Source: Spirochaetales bacterium | Lineage (GTDB): Bacteria > Spirochaetota > Spirochaetia > Sphaerochaetales > Sphaerochaetaceae | Direction: 5' to 3' | Length of the DNA stretch: 8,426 nt | Assembly: GCA_022771185.1 (NCBI GenBank) | Contig: JALFCJ010000064.1 | Span: 1 to 8,426, forward strand | In this document: piece after piece, positions 1 to 6,550 of the stretch | Position numbering within the stretch: position 1 is the first letter of the stretch | Layout of the letters: the number at the start of each line of letters is the position of its first letter | The notes under the pieces: generated by a model | Told to the model about the DNA's origin: nothing | Seen by the model: the letters and a program-made list of their open reading frames with translations, nothing else | Databases searched by the model: none | Program-made: the position numbers and the translations under genes

Positions 1-529
1 GGATAGTTTTCTGTCTCTTCCCCCTCTTTCAGAGATGGAAAGGGGAGAGAGGATGTGCCGTTATATGTGGAATCGCAGCGACGACGGCGATATAGAGTTT
101 TTTCTCCAAAAAGAGAAGAAGGTCTTTTTCTCTAGATATGAAAAAAGCTTTTCTTCTATAAAGGCTTATGACAATGTGGAGAATGTACTTGAGAAGCTGG
201 AGAAAAGAAGCATTAAAATGGGTGTCCTTTCAGATTTTCCTATTGGGTCGAAGCTAAAAGCTATGGGAATAGATAGATTCTTTACCATTCAGCTTTCAAG
301 CGAAGATTGGGGAAGATATAAGCCTTGCCTTACTCCCTTTGAGATGCTTATATCTAAAATGGATATGGATCCTCGTGCTATACTATATGTAGGCGACAGC
401 CTCAGAAAAGATATCGAGGGAGCCAAAAGAGCAGGGTTGAGGACAGCTTTGCTTTCAAAGAAAGAAGAATCAGGTTCTGCGGACATTGTCTTCAGAGATT
501 GGAGTGAGTTAGATAGAGTATTATTCTAA
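1..529 (+). CDS. HAD-superfamily hydrolase, 5'-truncated by window edge
   Basis: This is the C-terminal part of a haloacid dehalogenase-like hydrolase, probably a small-molecule phosphatase of subfamily IA; the substrate cannot be told. The frame is open to the left edge, so the true start is upstream. The ATG at 35 is probably internal: no good ribosome binding site precedes it, and the nucleophile motif I (DxDxT/V) expected near the N-terminus is absent from the visible part. Counting from that ATG, motif II is the serine of VLSD (S66), motif III the lysine of GRYKP (K96), and motif IV is GDSLRKD (G120, D121, D126), followed by the typical EGAKRAGLRTALL helix-strand. The frame stops at 527-529, 11 bases before the coiled-coil gene, so the two are probably cotranscribed. 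The family call is firm; the specific function is unknown. Confidence 0.85.
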   Translation, partial: DSFLSLPPLSEMERGERMCRYMWNRSDDGDIEFFLQKEKKVFFSRYEKSFSSIKAYDNVENVLEKLEKRSIKMGVLSDFPIGSKLKAMGIDRFFTIQLSSEDWGRYKPCLTPFEMLISKMDMDPRAILYVGDSLRKDIEGAKRAGLRTALLSKKEESGSADIVFRDWSELDRVLF

Positions 530-531
530 AT

Positions 532-535
532 GGAG
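532..535 (+). promoter_or_regulatory. Ribosome binding site that sets the coiled-coil gene start
   Basis: GGAG at 532-535 lies 5 bases before the ATG at 541. A GTG at 535 in the same frame would add two residues, but it overlaps the Shine-Dalgarno itself and has no site of its own. The ATG at 541 is therefore the better start. Another ATG at 530 is out of frame. Confidence 0.6.
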
Positions 536-540
536 TGATC

Positions 541-2595
541 ATGAATACTACATACATACTTATAGGCGTGTGTTTTCTTCTTAATCTGATTGTTGTATTG
601 GCATTTAGGGCGGCAGACAAAAAAGACCGTTCTTTGAAGAATCTTAATCAGCAGGTTAAGAACTTTAGATATGAGACTACATCTTTTATGAATAGATTCA
701 CAGAGATATCCCGTGACTGTGAGCAGAATATTACTTCGAGAATTGAATATGCCAACACAGTTCAGAATCATCTAGCGGAATCCATCGATATGGTGCTTGT
801 ACATCAGAAAGAGTTGGATGAACTCTCTGGTGTGTGTGAAAACTATGGTAATGCTTTGAAGAAATTGAAAGCTCAGACTGAGCAGGCTGAAAACAGAGTC
901 TATGCTGTACAGGCTGAAGTAAGAAAAACTGAAGCTGTGAAGGATTATGCTCTCCAATTTCAGAAAGATATTGAGAGATTGACAGCCCAGCTTGATTCTC
1001 TAAAGGCTGATTACGTACGACTTGTAGCGTCTACAGAGCAGGATCTGAAGGCTACTTCTGCTTCCCAGAAAGAGGAGAACAGAGAGTTGTTGGATCAATT
1101 CTCTGCAGCTCTTGAGAGAAGTAAATCCCAGCTGTATGAATATGTTGCCCTGGAAAAGCGGAACTATGACGATATGTGTAGGGAACAGGAAGATAAGGCT
1201 GAAGCGGAACTTGTGAAGCTTGACAACAAAATCGAAGAGATAGAAGAAAAGGTCGAGAATACTCATAGTGACTTCGATAGCCTTATGAAGAGTGCAACAG
1301 ACTCCATTTCTAACCTTGTTCAGCGTAAGAATGATATCTTCGGAGAATTCGATGAAAGATCTAGTGTCCTCGATAGAAGATTTGAGGCGGCACTCTCTGA
1401 AATGGATAGAATAAAGGATTCAATGATTTCATCTATTACTGAGAAAACAGATGAAATGAATAAAAGAATCGACGATTTTACTGCTTCTTCAAAGGAAAAA
1501 ATCGAAGAACTCTCATCTGCTCTCAACGCCCACTTTGAAGAGATGCTGGAGAGCATCAACAAGAATAAAGATGAAGCAATTGAGAACGTAAAGAAATCAT
1601 CAACCGATTCACTTGAAGACTTCGATGACGCAATAAAGAGGACAGGGGATACTCTGGAGTCACGGCTCAATGATATGGAGGACGAGGTGTCTGCATCTAT
1701 CGTTTCTTTCCAGGAGAAGCTTTCCGACAACGAGAAGACTGTAGAAAATAGAATAAATGACCTCAAGAGCTCTCTCGAGAGTGCAGTAGAAGAAATAAGA
1801 AAAGTCCTAGGCGAAGAGAGAACTGAGACAGAAAAGTCTATCAAAGATCTCATATTTGAGCGTGATCAAGTCATTAGTGATATCCAGGAGAAGATGGATG
1901 AGAAACGTAATATGGTTCGGGATACTCTTTCCCAGTTAAAGTCTGACAGAGATAAACTGGTAGACGAGTATAACTCCTATATTGAAGATAAAAACAAGAC
2001 ATTCTCAGAATCAAGCTCCAGACTTGAAGCTGATAGGGCCGCCTATGTACAAAGATGCAGGGAAGAGCTGAAAGATGCCCTTGAAGATATGGATAGAGAT
2101 TCAAATGCCTCCCTTCAGCGAATAAAGGACACCAGCGATGAATTCTTAAAGGGCGTGGCAGACAGAATGGCTGAGAGCGGTAAGGCTCAGAAAATGCTGG
2201 AAGAGACTGCTTATGGCAAGATTAAAGAAGCTCAGGGAATAATTAGAGACTATGAGAATAAGATTCGTGAAAGCGAAGCTAGTCTCAATGAGCAGGTTGA
2301 ATCTGTAACGAGCATAAAAGAAACCATCTGGAATCTCCAACAGGAAGAGAAGAGACTTCAAGATGAAATCGATTCTCTAGGCCAGGACAGAGATAAACTT
2401 CAGAACGAGACGAGGGAAGTAAGAAGCCAAAGAATAAACGAAGAAGCCAACCTTGTTCGCTTGAAGGGACAGCAGAAAGTTATTGAAGAGAAAAGGAAAG
2501 ACGATGAAAAAAAGAATCGTAAGCCTCTTCATTCGATAGAGGAGATGGATTTGATCATCGGTGAAGAAGAAGTCGACGTTTCAGACGATGAATGA
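541..2595 (+). CDS. Membrane-anchored long coiled-coil protein (SpiroCoCo-like)
   Basis: The 684-residue product has one hydrophobic segment (about residues 5-22, YILIGVCFLLNLIVVLAF) followed by R23, K27, K28 and R30. By the positive-inside rule the rest of the protein is cytoplasmic. From about residue 30 to 660 it is almost uninterrupted charged helix with no globular domain visible, ending in an acidic tail (EEMDLIIGEEEVDVSDDE). About residues 266-450 follow an 11-residue hydrophobic period rather than a plain heptad. It resembles the long coiled-coil proteins annotated as SpiroCoCo in spirochaetes, recognised by architecture and not by alignment. A structural, cytoskeleton-like or tethering role at the inner membrane is inference. 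It follows the HAD gene by 11 bases and precedes the grpE leader by about 100. Similarity to SMC/Rad50-type coils is probably compositional, since no ATPase motifs exist. Confidence 0.8.
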   Translation: MNTTYILIGVCFLLNLIVVLAFRAADKKDRSLKNLNQQVKNFRYETTSFMNRFTEISRDCEQNITSRIEYANTVQNHLAESIDMVLVHQKELDELSGVCENYGNALKKLKAQTEQAENRVYAVQAEVRKTEAVKDYALQFQKDIERLTAQLDSLKADYVRLVASTEQDLKATSASQKEENRELLDQFSAALERSKSQLYEYVALEKRNYDDMCREQEDKAEAELVKLDNKIEEIEEKVENTHSDFDSLMKSATDSISNLVQRKNDIFGEFDERSSVLDRRFEAALSEMDRIKDSMISSITEKTDEMNKRIDDFTASSKEKIEELSSALNAHFEEMLESINKNKDEAIENVKKSSTDSLEDFDDAIKRTGDTLESRLNDMEDEVSASIVSFQEKLSDNEKTVENRINDLKSSLESAVEEIRKVLGEERTETEKSIKDLIFERDQVISDIQEKMDEKRNMVRDTLSQLKSDRDKLVDEYNSYIEDKNKTFSESSSRLEADRAAYVQRCREELKDALEDMDRDSNASLQRIKDTSDEFLKGVADRMAESGKAQKMLEETAYGKIKEAQGIIRDYENKIRESEASLNEQVESVTSIKETIWNLQQEEKRLQDEIDSLGQDRDKLQNETREVRSQRINEEANLVRLKGQQKVIEEKRKDDEKKNRKPLHSIEEMDLIIGEEEVDVSDDE

Positions 2596-2622
2596 TTTGA
2601 CTCTTCTGTGATGTTTTATTAA
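2596..2622 (+). promoter_or_regulatory. Possible grpE promoter
   Basis: TTGACT at 2597-2602 is a 5/6 match to a sigma-70 type -35 box. TATTAA at 2617-2622 is a 4/6 match to a -10 box but at a short spacer of 14; with 17 bases the hexamer would be TAACTT (2620-2625), which is weaker. The same TTTGAC-N15-TATTA arrangement occurs upstream of dnaK, which raises its credibility. Transcription would start near 2629-2632, right at the base of the following hairpin. No CIRCE operator (TTAGCACTC-N9-GAGTGCTAA) is present here. Confidence 0.35.
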
Positions 2623-2629
2623 CTTCATT

Positions 2630-2654
2630 ACAGGTGCCCGGGGAGGGCACTTGT
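2630..2654 (+). promoter_or_regulatory. Hairpin in grpE leader
   Basis: ACAGGTGCCC (2630-2639) pairs with GGGCACTTGT (2645-2654): ten pairs, one of them G-U, closing a GGGGA loop. No T-run follows on either strand, so it is not an intrinsic terminator. The loop and 3' arm contain GGGGAGGG, a Shine-Dalgarno-like sequence for an upstream in-frame ATG at 2656, so the structure could affect translation or stabilise the mRNA 5' end. The structure is seen directly; its function is inferred. Confidence 0.5.
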
Positions 2655-2684
2655 CATGAAAAAGAAAAAAAAGAACAAAAAGAA

Positions 2685-2692
2685 AGGAAGTG
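2685..2692 (+). promoter_or_regulatory. Ribosome binding site favouring the downstream grpE start
   Basis: AGGAAGTG at 2685-2692, extended on both sides as AAGGAAGTGA, matches the anti-Shine-Dalgarno complement AAGGAGGTGA at nine of ten positions. It sits 7 bases before the ATG at 2698. This favours 2698 over the in-frame ATG at 2656, whose GGGAGGG lies inside a hairpin. Confidence 0.65.
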
Positions 2693-2697
2693 AATAT

Positions 2698-3318
2698 ATG
2701 GCAGAGGAAAAGGAATTGGATAAGACCGAAGAAAAGAAAGTAGCTCCAGAAGAAGTTGAAACAAAGGAAACTGAAGCAGTTGAGGTCGAAGAGAATATTC
2801 CTGAAGAGAGTGAAAAAGAAGAAGATCCAAAAGATGCAAAGATTTCAGAACTTGAAGCCAAGGTAAAAGAACTGGAAGAGACTATCTCCAAGATGAAGGA
2901 AGATGAATTAAGGAGAATGGCTGACACAGAGAACTACAAGAAGAGGCTTAGAACTGAAAAAGAGAACGCAGTTAAGTATGCTAACGAATCTTTGATCTCT
3001 GATCTCTTGGAACCTCTTGATAACTTTGCACGTGCCATCGACTCAGCAACACAGTCCCAAGACTTCGATGCTATGAAGACTGGAGTCGTAATGGTAAATG
3101 ACCAGCTTCTCCAGCGCTTGAAGACGAATTGGGGCCTTGAGATGATTGACAGCAAGGTAGGTACACCTTTCGATCCGAATAAAATGGAAGCCTATGGCGT
3201 ACAGGAGAAAGAGGGTATTACTGAAGAAGAAGTAAGCATGGAATGCAACAAGGGATGGCTTTTGCACGGTAAGGTTTTGAGAACTGCAAAGGTATTTGTA
3301 GCAAAACCAAAGAAGTAA
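2698..3318 (+). CDS. grpE: Nucleotide exchange factor GrpE
   Basis: GrpE is the dimeric cochaperone that releases ADP from DnaK in the cytoplasm. The 206-residue product has an acidic, lysine/glutamate-rich disordered N-terminus (1-45), a long coiled-coil helix (about 47-95, including ENYKKRLRTEKENA), the dimerising helices (about 96-143, SDLLEPLDNFARAI) and the C-terminal beta-wing. The wing carries VGTPFDPNKMEA (154-165), a variant of the usual FDPxxHEA with Met in place of His, and closes with LHGKVLRTAKVFVAK. Length is normal for the family. The ATG at 2698 is chosen for its extended Shine-Dalgarno; an in-frame ATG at 2656 would add 14 residues, mostly lysine. It lies directly upstream of dnaK, its partner, but with a 110-base gap that may hold a second promoter. 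Confidence 0.95.
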   Translation: MAEEKELDKTEEKKVAPEEVETKETEAVEVEENIPEESEKEEDPKDAKISELEAKVKELEETISKMKEDELRRMADTENYKKRLRTEKENAVKYANESLISDLLEPLDNFARAIDSATQSQDFDAMKTGVVMVNDQLLQRLKTNWGLEMIDSKVGTPFDPNKMEAYGVQEKEGITEEEVSMECNKGWLLHGKVLRTAKVFVAKPKK

Positions 3319-3339
3319 TGAAAAAAATCTCTTAGATAG

Positions 3340-3366
3340 TTTGACGTTTTTTTCTTCAGCTATTAC
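3340..3366 (+). promoter_or_regulatory. Possible dnaK promoter
   Basis: TTGACG at 3341-3346 (5/6 to the -35 consensus) is followed by TATTAC at 3361-3366 with a 14-base spacer, or TACTTT at 3364-3369 with 17. The layout TTTGAC-N15-TATTA is identical to that upstream of grpE. An A7 tract at 3321-3327 lies upstream in the position of an UP element. It would allow dnaK to be expressed apart from grpE. The -10 match is only moderate. Confidence 0.35.
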
Positions 3367-3377
3367 TTTATTTTGCA

Positions 3378-3393
3378 GATGGGAAAAACCATC
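3378..3393 (+). promoter_or_regulatory. Small hairpin in dnaK leader
   Basis: GATGG (3378-3382) and CCATC (3389-3393) form a 5-bp stem with loop GAAAAA. If transcription starts at the promoter proposed just upstream, this hairpin would lie at or very near the 5' end of the dnaK message. It is short and could be chance. Confidence 0.25.
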
Positions 3394-3428
3394 ATATTTA
3401 AATTAGGATATACATGGAGATATAAATT

Positions 3429-5354
3429 ATGGGAAAGATTATTGGTATTGACCTCGGAACAACTAATAGCTGTGTCGCCGTTATGGAAGGTAACGAGCCT
3501 ACAGTAATTGCAAATAGTGAAGGAGATAGAACTACTCCAAGTGTCGTAGCCTTCAAGGGAGCAGACAGACTTGTCGGTAAGCCTGCAAAGAACCAGATGG
3601 TTACTAACCCTGTGAACACTATCTACTCAATAAAAAGATTTATGGGAAGAAAGTACCATGAAGTAACAGAAGAGACAAAGATGGTTCCTTACAAGGTGAC
3701 CAGTGCTTCTGGAGACGAAATTAAGATCGACGTTGATGGTAAGCTTTACTCTCCTCAGGAGATTTCTGCCATTGTCCTTCAGAAGATGAAGAAGACAGCA
3801 GAAGACTTCCTTGGTGAAGAAGTGACAGAAGCTGTAATCACAGTACCTGCTTACTTCAATGACGCTCAGCGTCAGGCAACAAAGGATGCAGGAAGAATCG
3901 CCGGATTGGAAGTCAAGAGAATCGTCAACGAGCCTACAGCTGCCGCTCTTGCTTATGGTTTTGGCAAGGATTCTTCAAAGGAAGAGAAGATTGCTGTATA
4001 TGACTTCGGTGGTGGTACATTCGATATCTCAATTCTTGAGCTTGGTGACGGTGTATTTGAAGTAAAGAGCACAAATGGTGATACACATCTTGGTGGTGAT
4101 AACATTGACCAGGTAATCATCGATTGGCTTGTTTCTGACTTCAACAAAGAATATGGTATCGACCTCTCAAAGGATAAGATGGCACTTCAGAGACTCAAGG
4201 AGGCTGCAGAGCAGGCAAAGATCATGCTCTCTTCTTCTACTCAGACAACTATTAACCTCCCGTTCATCACAGCTGATGCTACAGGTCCTAAGCACCTTCA
4301 GAAGGAGCTTACAAGAGCTAAGTTCGAGCAGATGATCGAGCCACTTGTCGAGAAGACAAAGATTCCTTGCATGAATGCTCTCAGAGATGCAGGCCTCTCA
4401 GCTTCTGATATTGATGAAGTCGTACTTGTCGGTGGTTCAACAAGAATTCCTATGGTTCAGGAAGCTGTAAAGAAACTCTTTGGTAAGGAACCACACAAGG
4501 GAGTCAACCCAGATGAAGTAGTTGCAGTAGGTGCATCTATTCAGGGTGGTATTCTTAAGGGAGATGTCAAGGACGTTCTTCTCTTGGATGTCACACCACT
4601 TTCACTTGGAATCGAGACACTTGGTGGTGTAACAACAAAGCTCATCGAGAGAAATACAACTATTCCTACAAGGAAGAGCCAGATCTTCTCAACAGCATCA
4701 GATGGTCAGACTGCGGTATCTATTCACGTTCTCCAAGGTGAAAGAGAGCTTGCTTCACAGAACAGAACACTTGGTATGTTCAACCTTGAAGGTATTGCTC
4801 CTGCACCAAGAGGAGTACCTCAGATTGAAGTTACATTCGATATCGATGCCAACGGTATTGTCCACGTATCTGCAAAGGATCTTGGAACAGGTAAGGAGCA
4901 GAAGATCAGAATCGAATCTTCTTCAGGTCTCAGCGAGGCAGATATCGAGAAGATGGTAAAGGAAGCTGAAGCTCACGCTGAAGATGATAAGAAGGCTAGA
5001 GAGACAATCGAAGCAAAGAACAACGCAGAGACTCTCTGCTACTCTACAGAAAAGGCTCTCAAGGAGTATGGTGATAAGATTTCTTCTCAGGAAAAGGCAA
5101 ACATTGAAGCAGCTGTAAAGGATCTCAGAGATACTCTCGCTTCTTCCAACGCTTCTGTTGAAGAAATCAAGGGTAAGACAGAGAAACTTCAGGAAGTTTC
5201 AATGCAGCTTGGCCAGAAAGTATATGAGGCTGCCCAGCAGGCTCAGAATGCACAGAACAGTGCAAATAGCTCCAACGCTTCTAGCCAGAGCGAGAACACA
5301 AGTTCTTCCTCTAACGGAGATACAATGGATGCAGACTTCGAGGAAGTCAAATAA
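3429..5354 (+). CDS. dnaK: Molecular chaperone DnaK (Hsp70)
   Basis: DnaK is the cytoplasmic ATP-driven chaperone that binds exposed hydrophobic peptides and cycles with DnaJ and GrpE. The 641-residue product has the usual full length. The ATPase domain (1 to about 380) shows the three Hsp70 signatures: IDLGTTNS (7-14), YDFGGGTFDIS (191-201) and VVLVGGSTRIPMVQE (331-345). The catalytic lysine is K69 in SIKRF and the autophosphorylated threonine corresponds to T197. The interdomain linker is DVLLLDVTPLSL (382-393), followed by the beta-sandwich substrate domain (to about 500), helical lid, and a Ser/Asn/Gln-rich tail (about 604-630) ending DADFEEVK, the conserved EEVK-type terminus. GGAGA at 3416-3420, 8 bases before the ATG, is the ribosome binding site. 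Codon use is clearly biased (AAG, CTT, AGA), as expected for a highly expressed gene. Nothing is degenerate. Confidence 0.99.
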   Translation: MGKIIGIDLGTTNSCVAVMEGNEPTVIANSEGDRTTPSVVAFKGADRLVGKPAKNQMVTNPVNTIYSIKRFMGRKYHEVTEETKMVPYKVTSASGDEIKIDVDGKLYSPQEISAIVLQKMKKTAEDFLGEEVTEAVITVPAYFNDAQRQATKDAGRIAGLEVKRIVNEPTAAALAYGFGKDSSKEEKIAVYDFGGGTFDISILELGDGVFEVKSTNGDTHLGGDNIDQVIIDWLVSDFNKEYGIDLSKDKMALQRLKEAAEQAKIMLSSSTQTTINLPFITADATGPKHLQKELTRAKFEQMIEPLVEKTKIPCMNALRDAGLSASDIDEVVLVGGSTRIPMVQEAVKKLFGKEPHKGVNPDEVVAVGASIQGGILKGDVKDVLLLDVTPLSLGIETLGGVTTKLIERNTTIPTRKSQIFSTASDGQTAVSIHVLQGERELASQNRTLGMFNLEGIAPAPRGVPQIEVTFDIDANGIVHVSAKDLGTGKEQKIRIESSSGLSEADIEKMVKEAEAHAEDDKKARETIEAKNNAETLCYSTEKALKEYGDKISSQEKANIEAAVKDLRDTLASSNASVEEIKGKTEKLQEVSMQLGQKVYEAAQQAQNAQNSANSSNASSQSENTSSSSNGDTMDADFEEVK

Positions 5355-5375
5355 AAGAATCCTCAAACTCACTCT

Positions 5376-5400
5376 AAGCAGCATGGATTCCATGCTGCTT
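5376..5400 (+). terminator. Hairpin between dnaK and dnaJ, weak terminator or mRNA stabiliser
   Basis: AAGCAGCATGG (5376-5386) and CCATGCTGCTT (5390-5400) form a perfect 11-bp stem with loop ATT, starting 21 bases after the dnaK stop. The tract after it (TCTGTGTAATATAG) has few consecutive Ts, so termination is probably partial at most. An attenuating or 3'-end-protecting role that keeps DnaK in excess of DnaJ fits the location, but this is inference. Confidence 0.55.
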
Positions 5401-5422
5401 TCTGTGTAATATAGGACGTGTT

Positions 5423-6541
5423 ATGGCAAAGAGAGATTATTATGAAGTACTGGGCATTCAAAAAGGTGCCACAGATGATGAGATAAAGAAGGCTTACAGA
5501 AAGGTTGCTATGGCCAACCACCCTGATACTCATCCAAATGATAAAGATGCAGAGGAGAGATTCAAGGAAGCCAGTGAGGCCTATGAAGTCCTTTCAGACC
5601 CAAAGAAGAAAGCTGCCTACGATCAATATGGTTTTGCAGGCGTAGATGGGATGGGTGGCGCCGGTGGCGGGTATCAGAATGTATACAGAGACTTCAGCGA
5701 TATTTTTGGCGGTAGTGGTGGTTTTTCTGATATATTCTCTTCTTTCTTCGGTGGTGGAAGCGGTCAGAGAAGAAGTGCAAATTCTCCTCAGCAGGGACAA
5801 TCGTTGAGATATGACCTCACAATAGATTTCAAAGAAGCTGCTTTTGGTTGTAAGAAGGAAATATCTTTTGCTCATGATGATACTTGTCCGAGTTGTCATG
5901 GTGCAGGCGGAAGCGGAAGACATACTTGTCCTACCTGCGGAGGTAGCGGTCAGGTAGTTTCCGGCGGAGGCTTCTTTCAGATGGCACAGACTTGCCGCAC
6001 ATGCCGTGGAACAGGAACTGTCGTAGATAACCCATGTGCAGAGTGTCATGGAACAGGTAGCATCAGAAAGAATGAAAAAGTAAGTGTTACTATTCCTGCC
6101 GGCAGTGATGATGGAACAAGACTTACTCTCAGAGGTAAGGGAGACGCTGGCGTAAACGGTGGCCCAAACGGCGATTTGATACTTGTAATCAGAGTCCGTC
6201 CTGACAAGTACTTTGTCAGAGATGGAAACGATATCTACCTGCAGATCCCGATCTCCTTCGTTCAGGCTGCACTTGGTGACACTATTCAGGTTCCGACTAT
6301 TGATGGAACAGATGTCATGGTTGATATCCCTGAAGGTACACAGAGCGGTAAAATGCTTCGTCTTAGAGGTAAAGGAGTTCCTGTCCTTAGAGGAAATAAC
6401 GCTAGAGGAGATATGTACCTCAAGATTATTGTTGAGACACCTAAGAGACTTGGATTAAAAGAAAGAAAGCTTATGAAAGAGCTTTATGATGCAGTAAGTC
6501 CTACAAAGGCACCTAAACCGGTTCCTTTTGAAAACGAATAA
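5423..6541 (+). CDS. dnaJ: Chaperone protein DnaJ (type I Hsp40)
   Basis: DnaJ delivers clients to DnaK and stimulates its ATPase. The 372-residue product contains every type I part. The J domain (about 4-70) has the HPD motif at 33-35. A Gly/Phe region follows (about 71-112), with repeated FSDIF elements. The zinc-binding domain has four CxxCxGxG motifs at 155-162, 169-176, 191-198 and 205-212, and is followed by the C-terminal client-binding and dimerisation domains (about 215-345). The linker between the first and second zinc motifs is short (six residues, GSGRHT), a few fewer than in E. coli DnaJ as I recall it. AGGA at 5413-5416 lies 6 bases before the ATG. The gene sits 68 bases after dnaK, behind a hairpin, and its stop codon is followed at 9 bases by rlmB. 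Product identity is not in doubt. Confidence 0.99.
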   Translation: MAKRDYYEVLGIQKGATDDEIKKAYRKVAMANHPDTHPNDKDAEERFKEASEAYEVLSDPKKKAAYDQYGFAGVDGMGGAGGGYQNVYRDFSDIFGGSGGFSDIFSSFFGGGSGQRRSANSPQQGQSLRYDLTIDFKEAAFGCKKEISFAHDDTCPSCHGAGGSGRHTCPTCGGSGQVVSGGGFFQMAQTCRTCRGTGTVVDNPCAECHGTGSIRKNEKVSVTIPAGSDDGTRLTLRGKGDAGVNGGPNGDLILVIRVRPDKYFVRDGNDIYLQIPISFVQAALGDTIQVPTIDGTDVMVDIPEGTQSGKMLRLRGKGVPVLRGNNARGDMYLKIIVETPKRLGLKERKLMKELYDAVSPTKAPKPVPFENE

Positions 6542-6546
6542 GGAGG
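6541..6546 (+). promoter_or_regulatory. rlmB ribosome binding site overlapping the dnaJ stop
   Basis: AGGAGG at 6541-6546 begins on the last base of the dnaJ TAA (6539-6541) and is 4 bases from the rlmB ATG. The spacing is short, but the match to the anti-Shine-Dalgarno is perfect. The overlap suggests the two genes are translationally coupled. Confidence 0.7.
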
Positions 6547-6550
6547 AGAC

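Noticed and set aside
35..529. ATG at 35 as the true start of the HAD gene
   Set aside because: The frame is open upstream to the edge, no good ribosome site precedes it, and the essential motif I aspartates would be missing.
541..606. Lipoprotein signal in the coiled-coil protein (Cys at residue 11)
   Set aside because: The sequence before C11 (IGV) is a poor lipobox, and the hydrophobic run continues for 11 residues beyond the cysteine, which fits a membrane anchor better.
1320..1853. 177-codon open frame on the - strand
   Set aside because: It lies wholly within the coiled-coil gene and its serine/leucine-rich product is the mirror of Glu/Lys/Asp codons. No ribosome site or recognisable domain; a shadow frame.
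2628..2927. 99-codon open frame on the - strand opposite the start of grpE
   Set aside because: The Ser/Phe/Leu-rich translation is the antisense of the acidic and lysine-rich GrpE N-terminus; no family signal.
3320..3354. GAAAAAAA and TTTTTTTC as a grpE terminator
   Set aside because: The eight pairs are nearly all A-T with a loop of about 19 bases, so the stem is unstable. The tracts are better explained as an A-rich upstream element and spacer of the dnaK promoter.
5407..5412. TAATAT as a -10 box for a separate dnaJ promoter
   Set aside because: The hexamer 17 bases upstream (TGGATT) is a poor -35, there is no exact TGn extension, and transcription would start at about the ATG and lose the ribosome site.
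5594..6049. 151-codon open frame on the - strand within dnaJ
   Set aside because: Its composition reflects the complement of the Gly- and Cys-rich dnaJ codons, and dnaJ is intact and conserved across the region.
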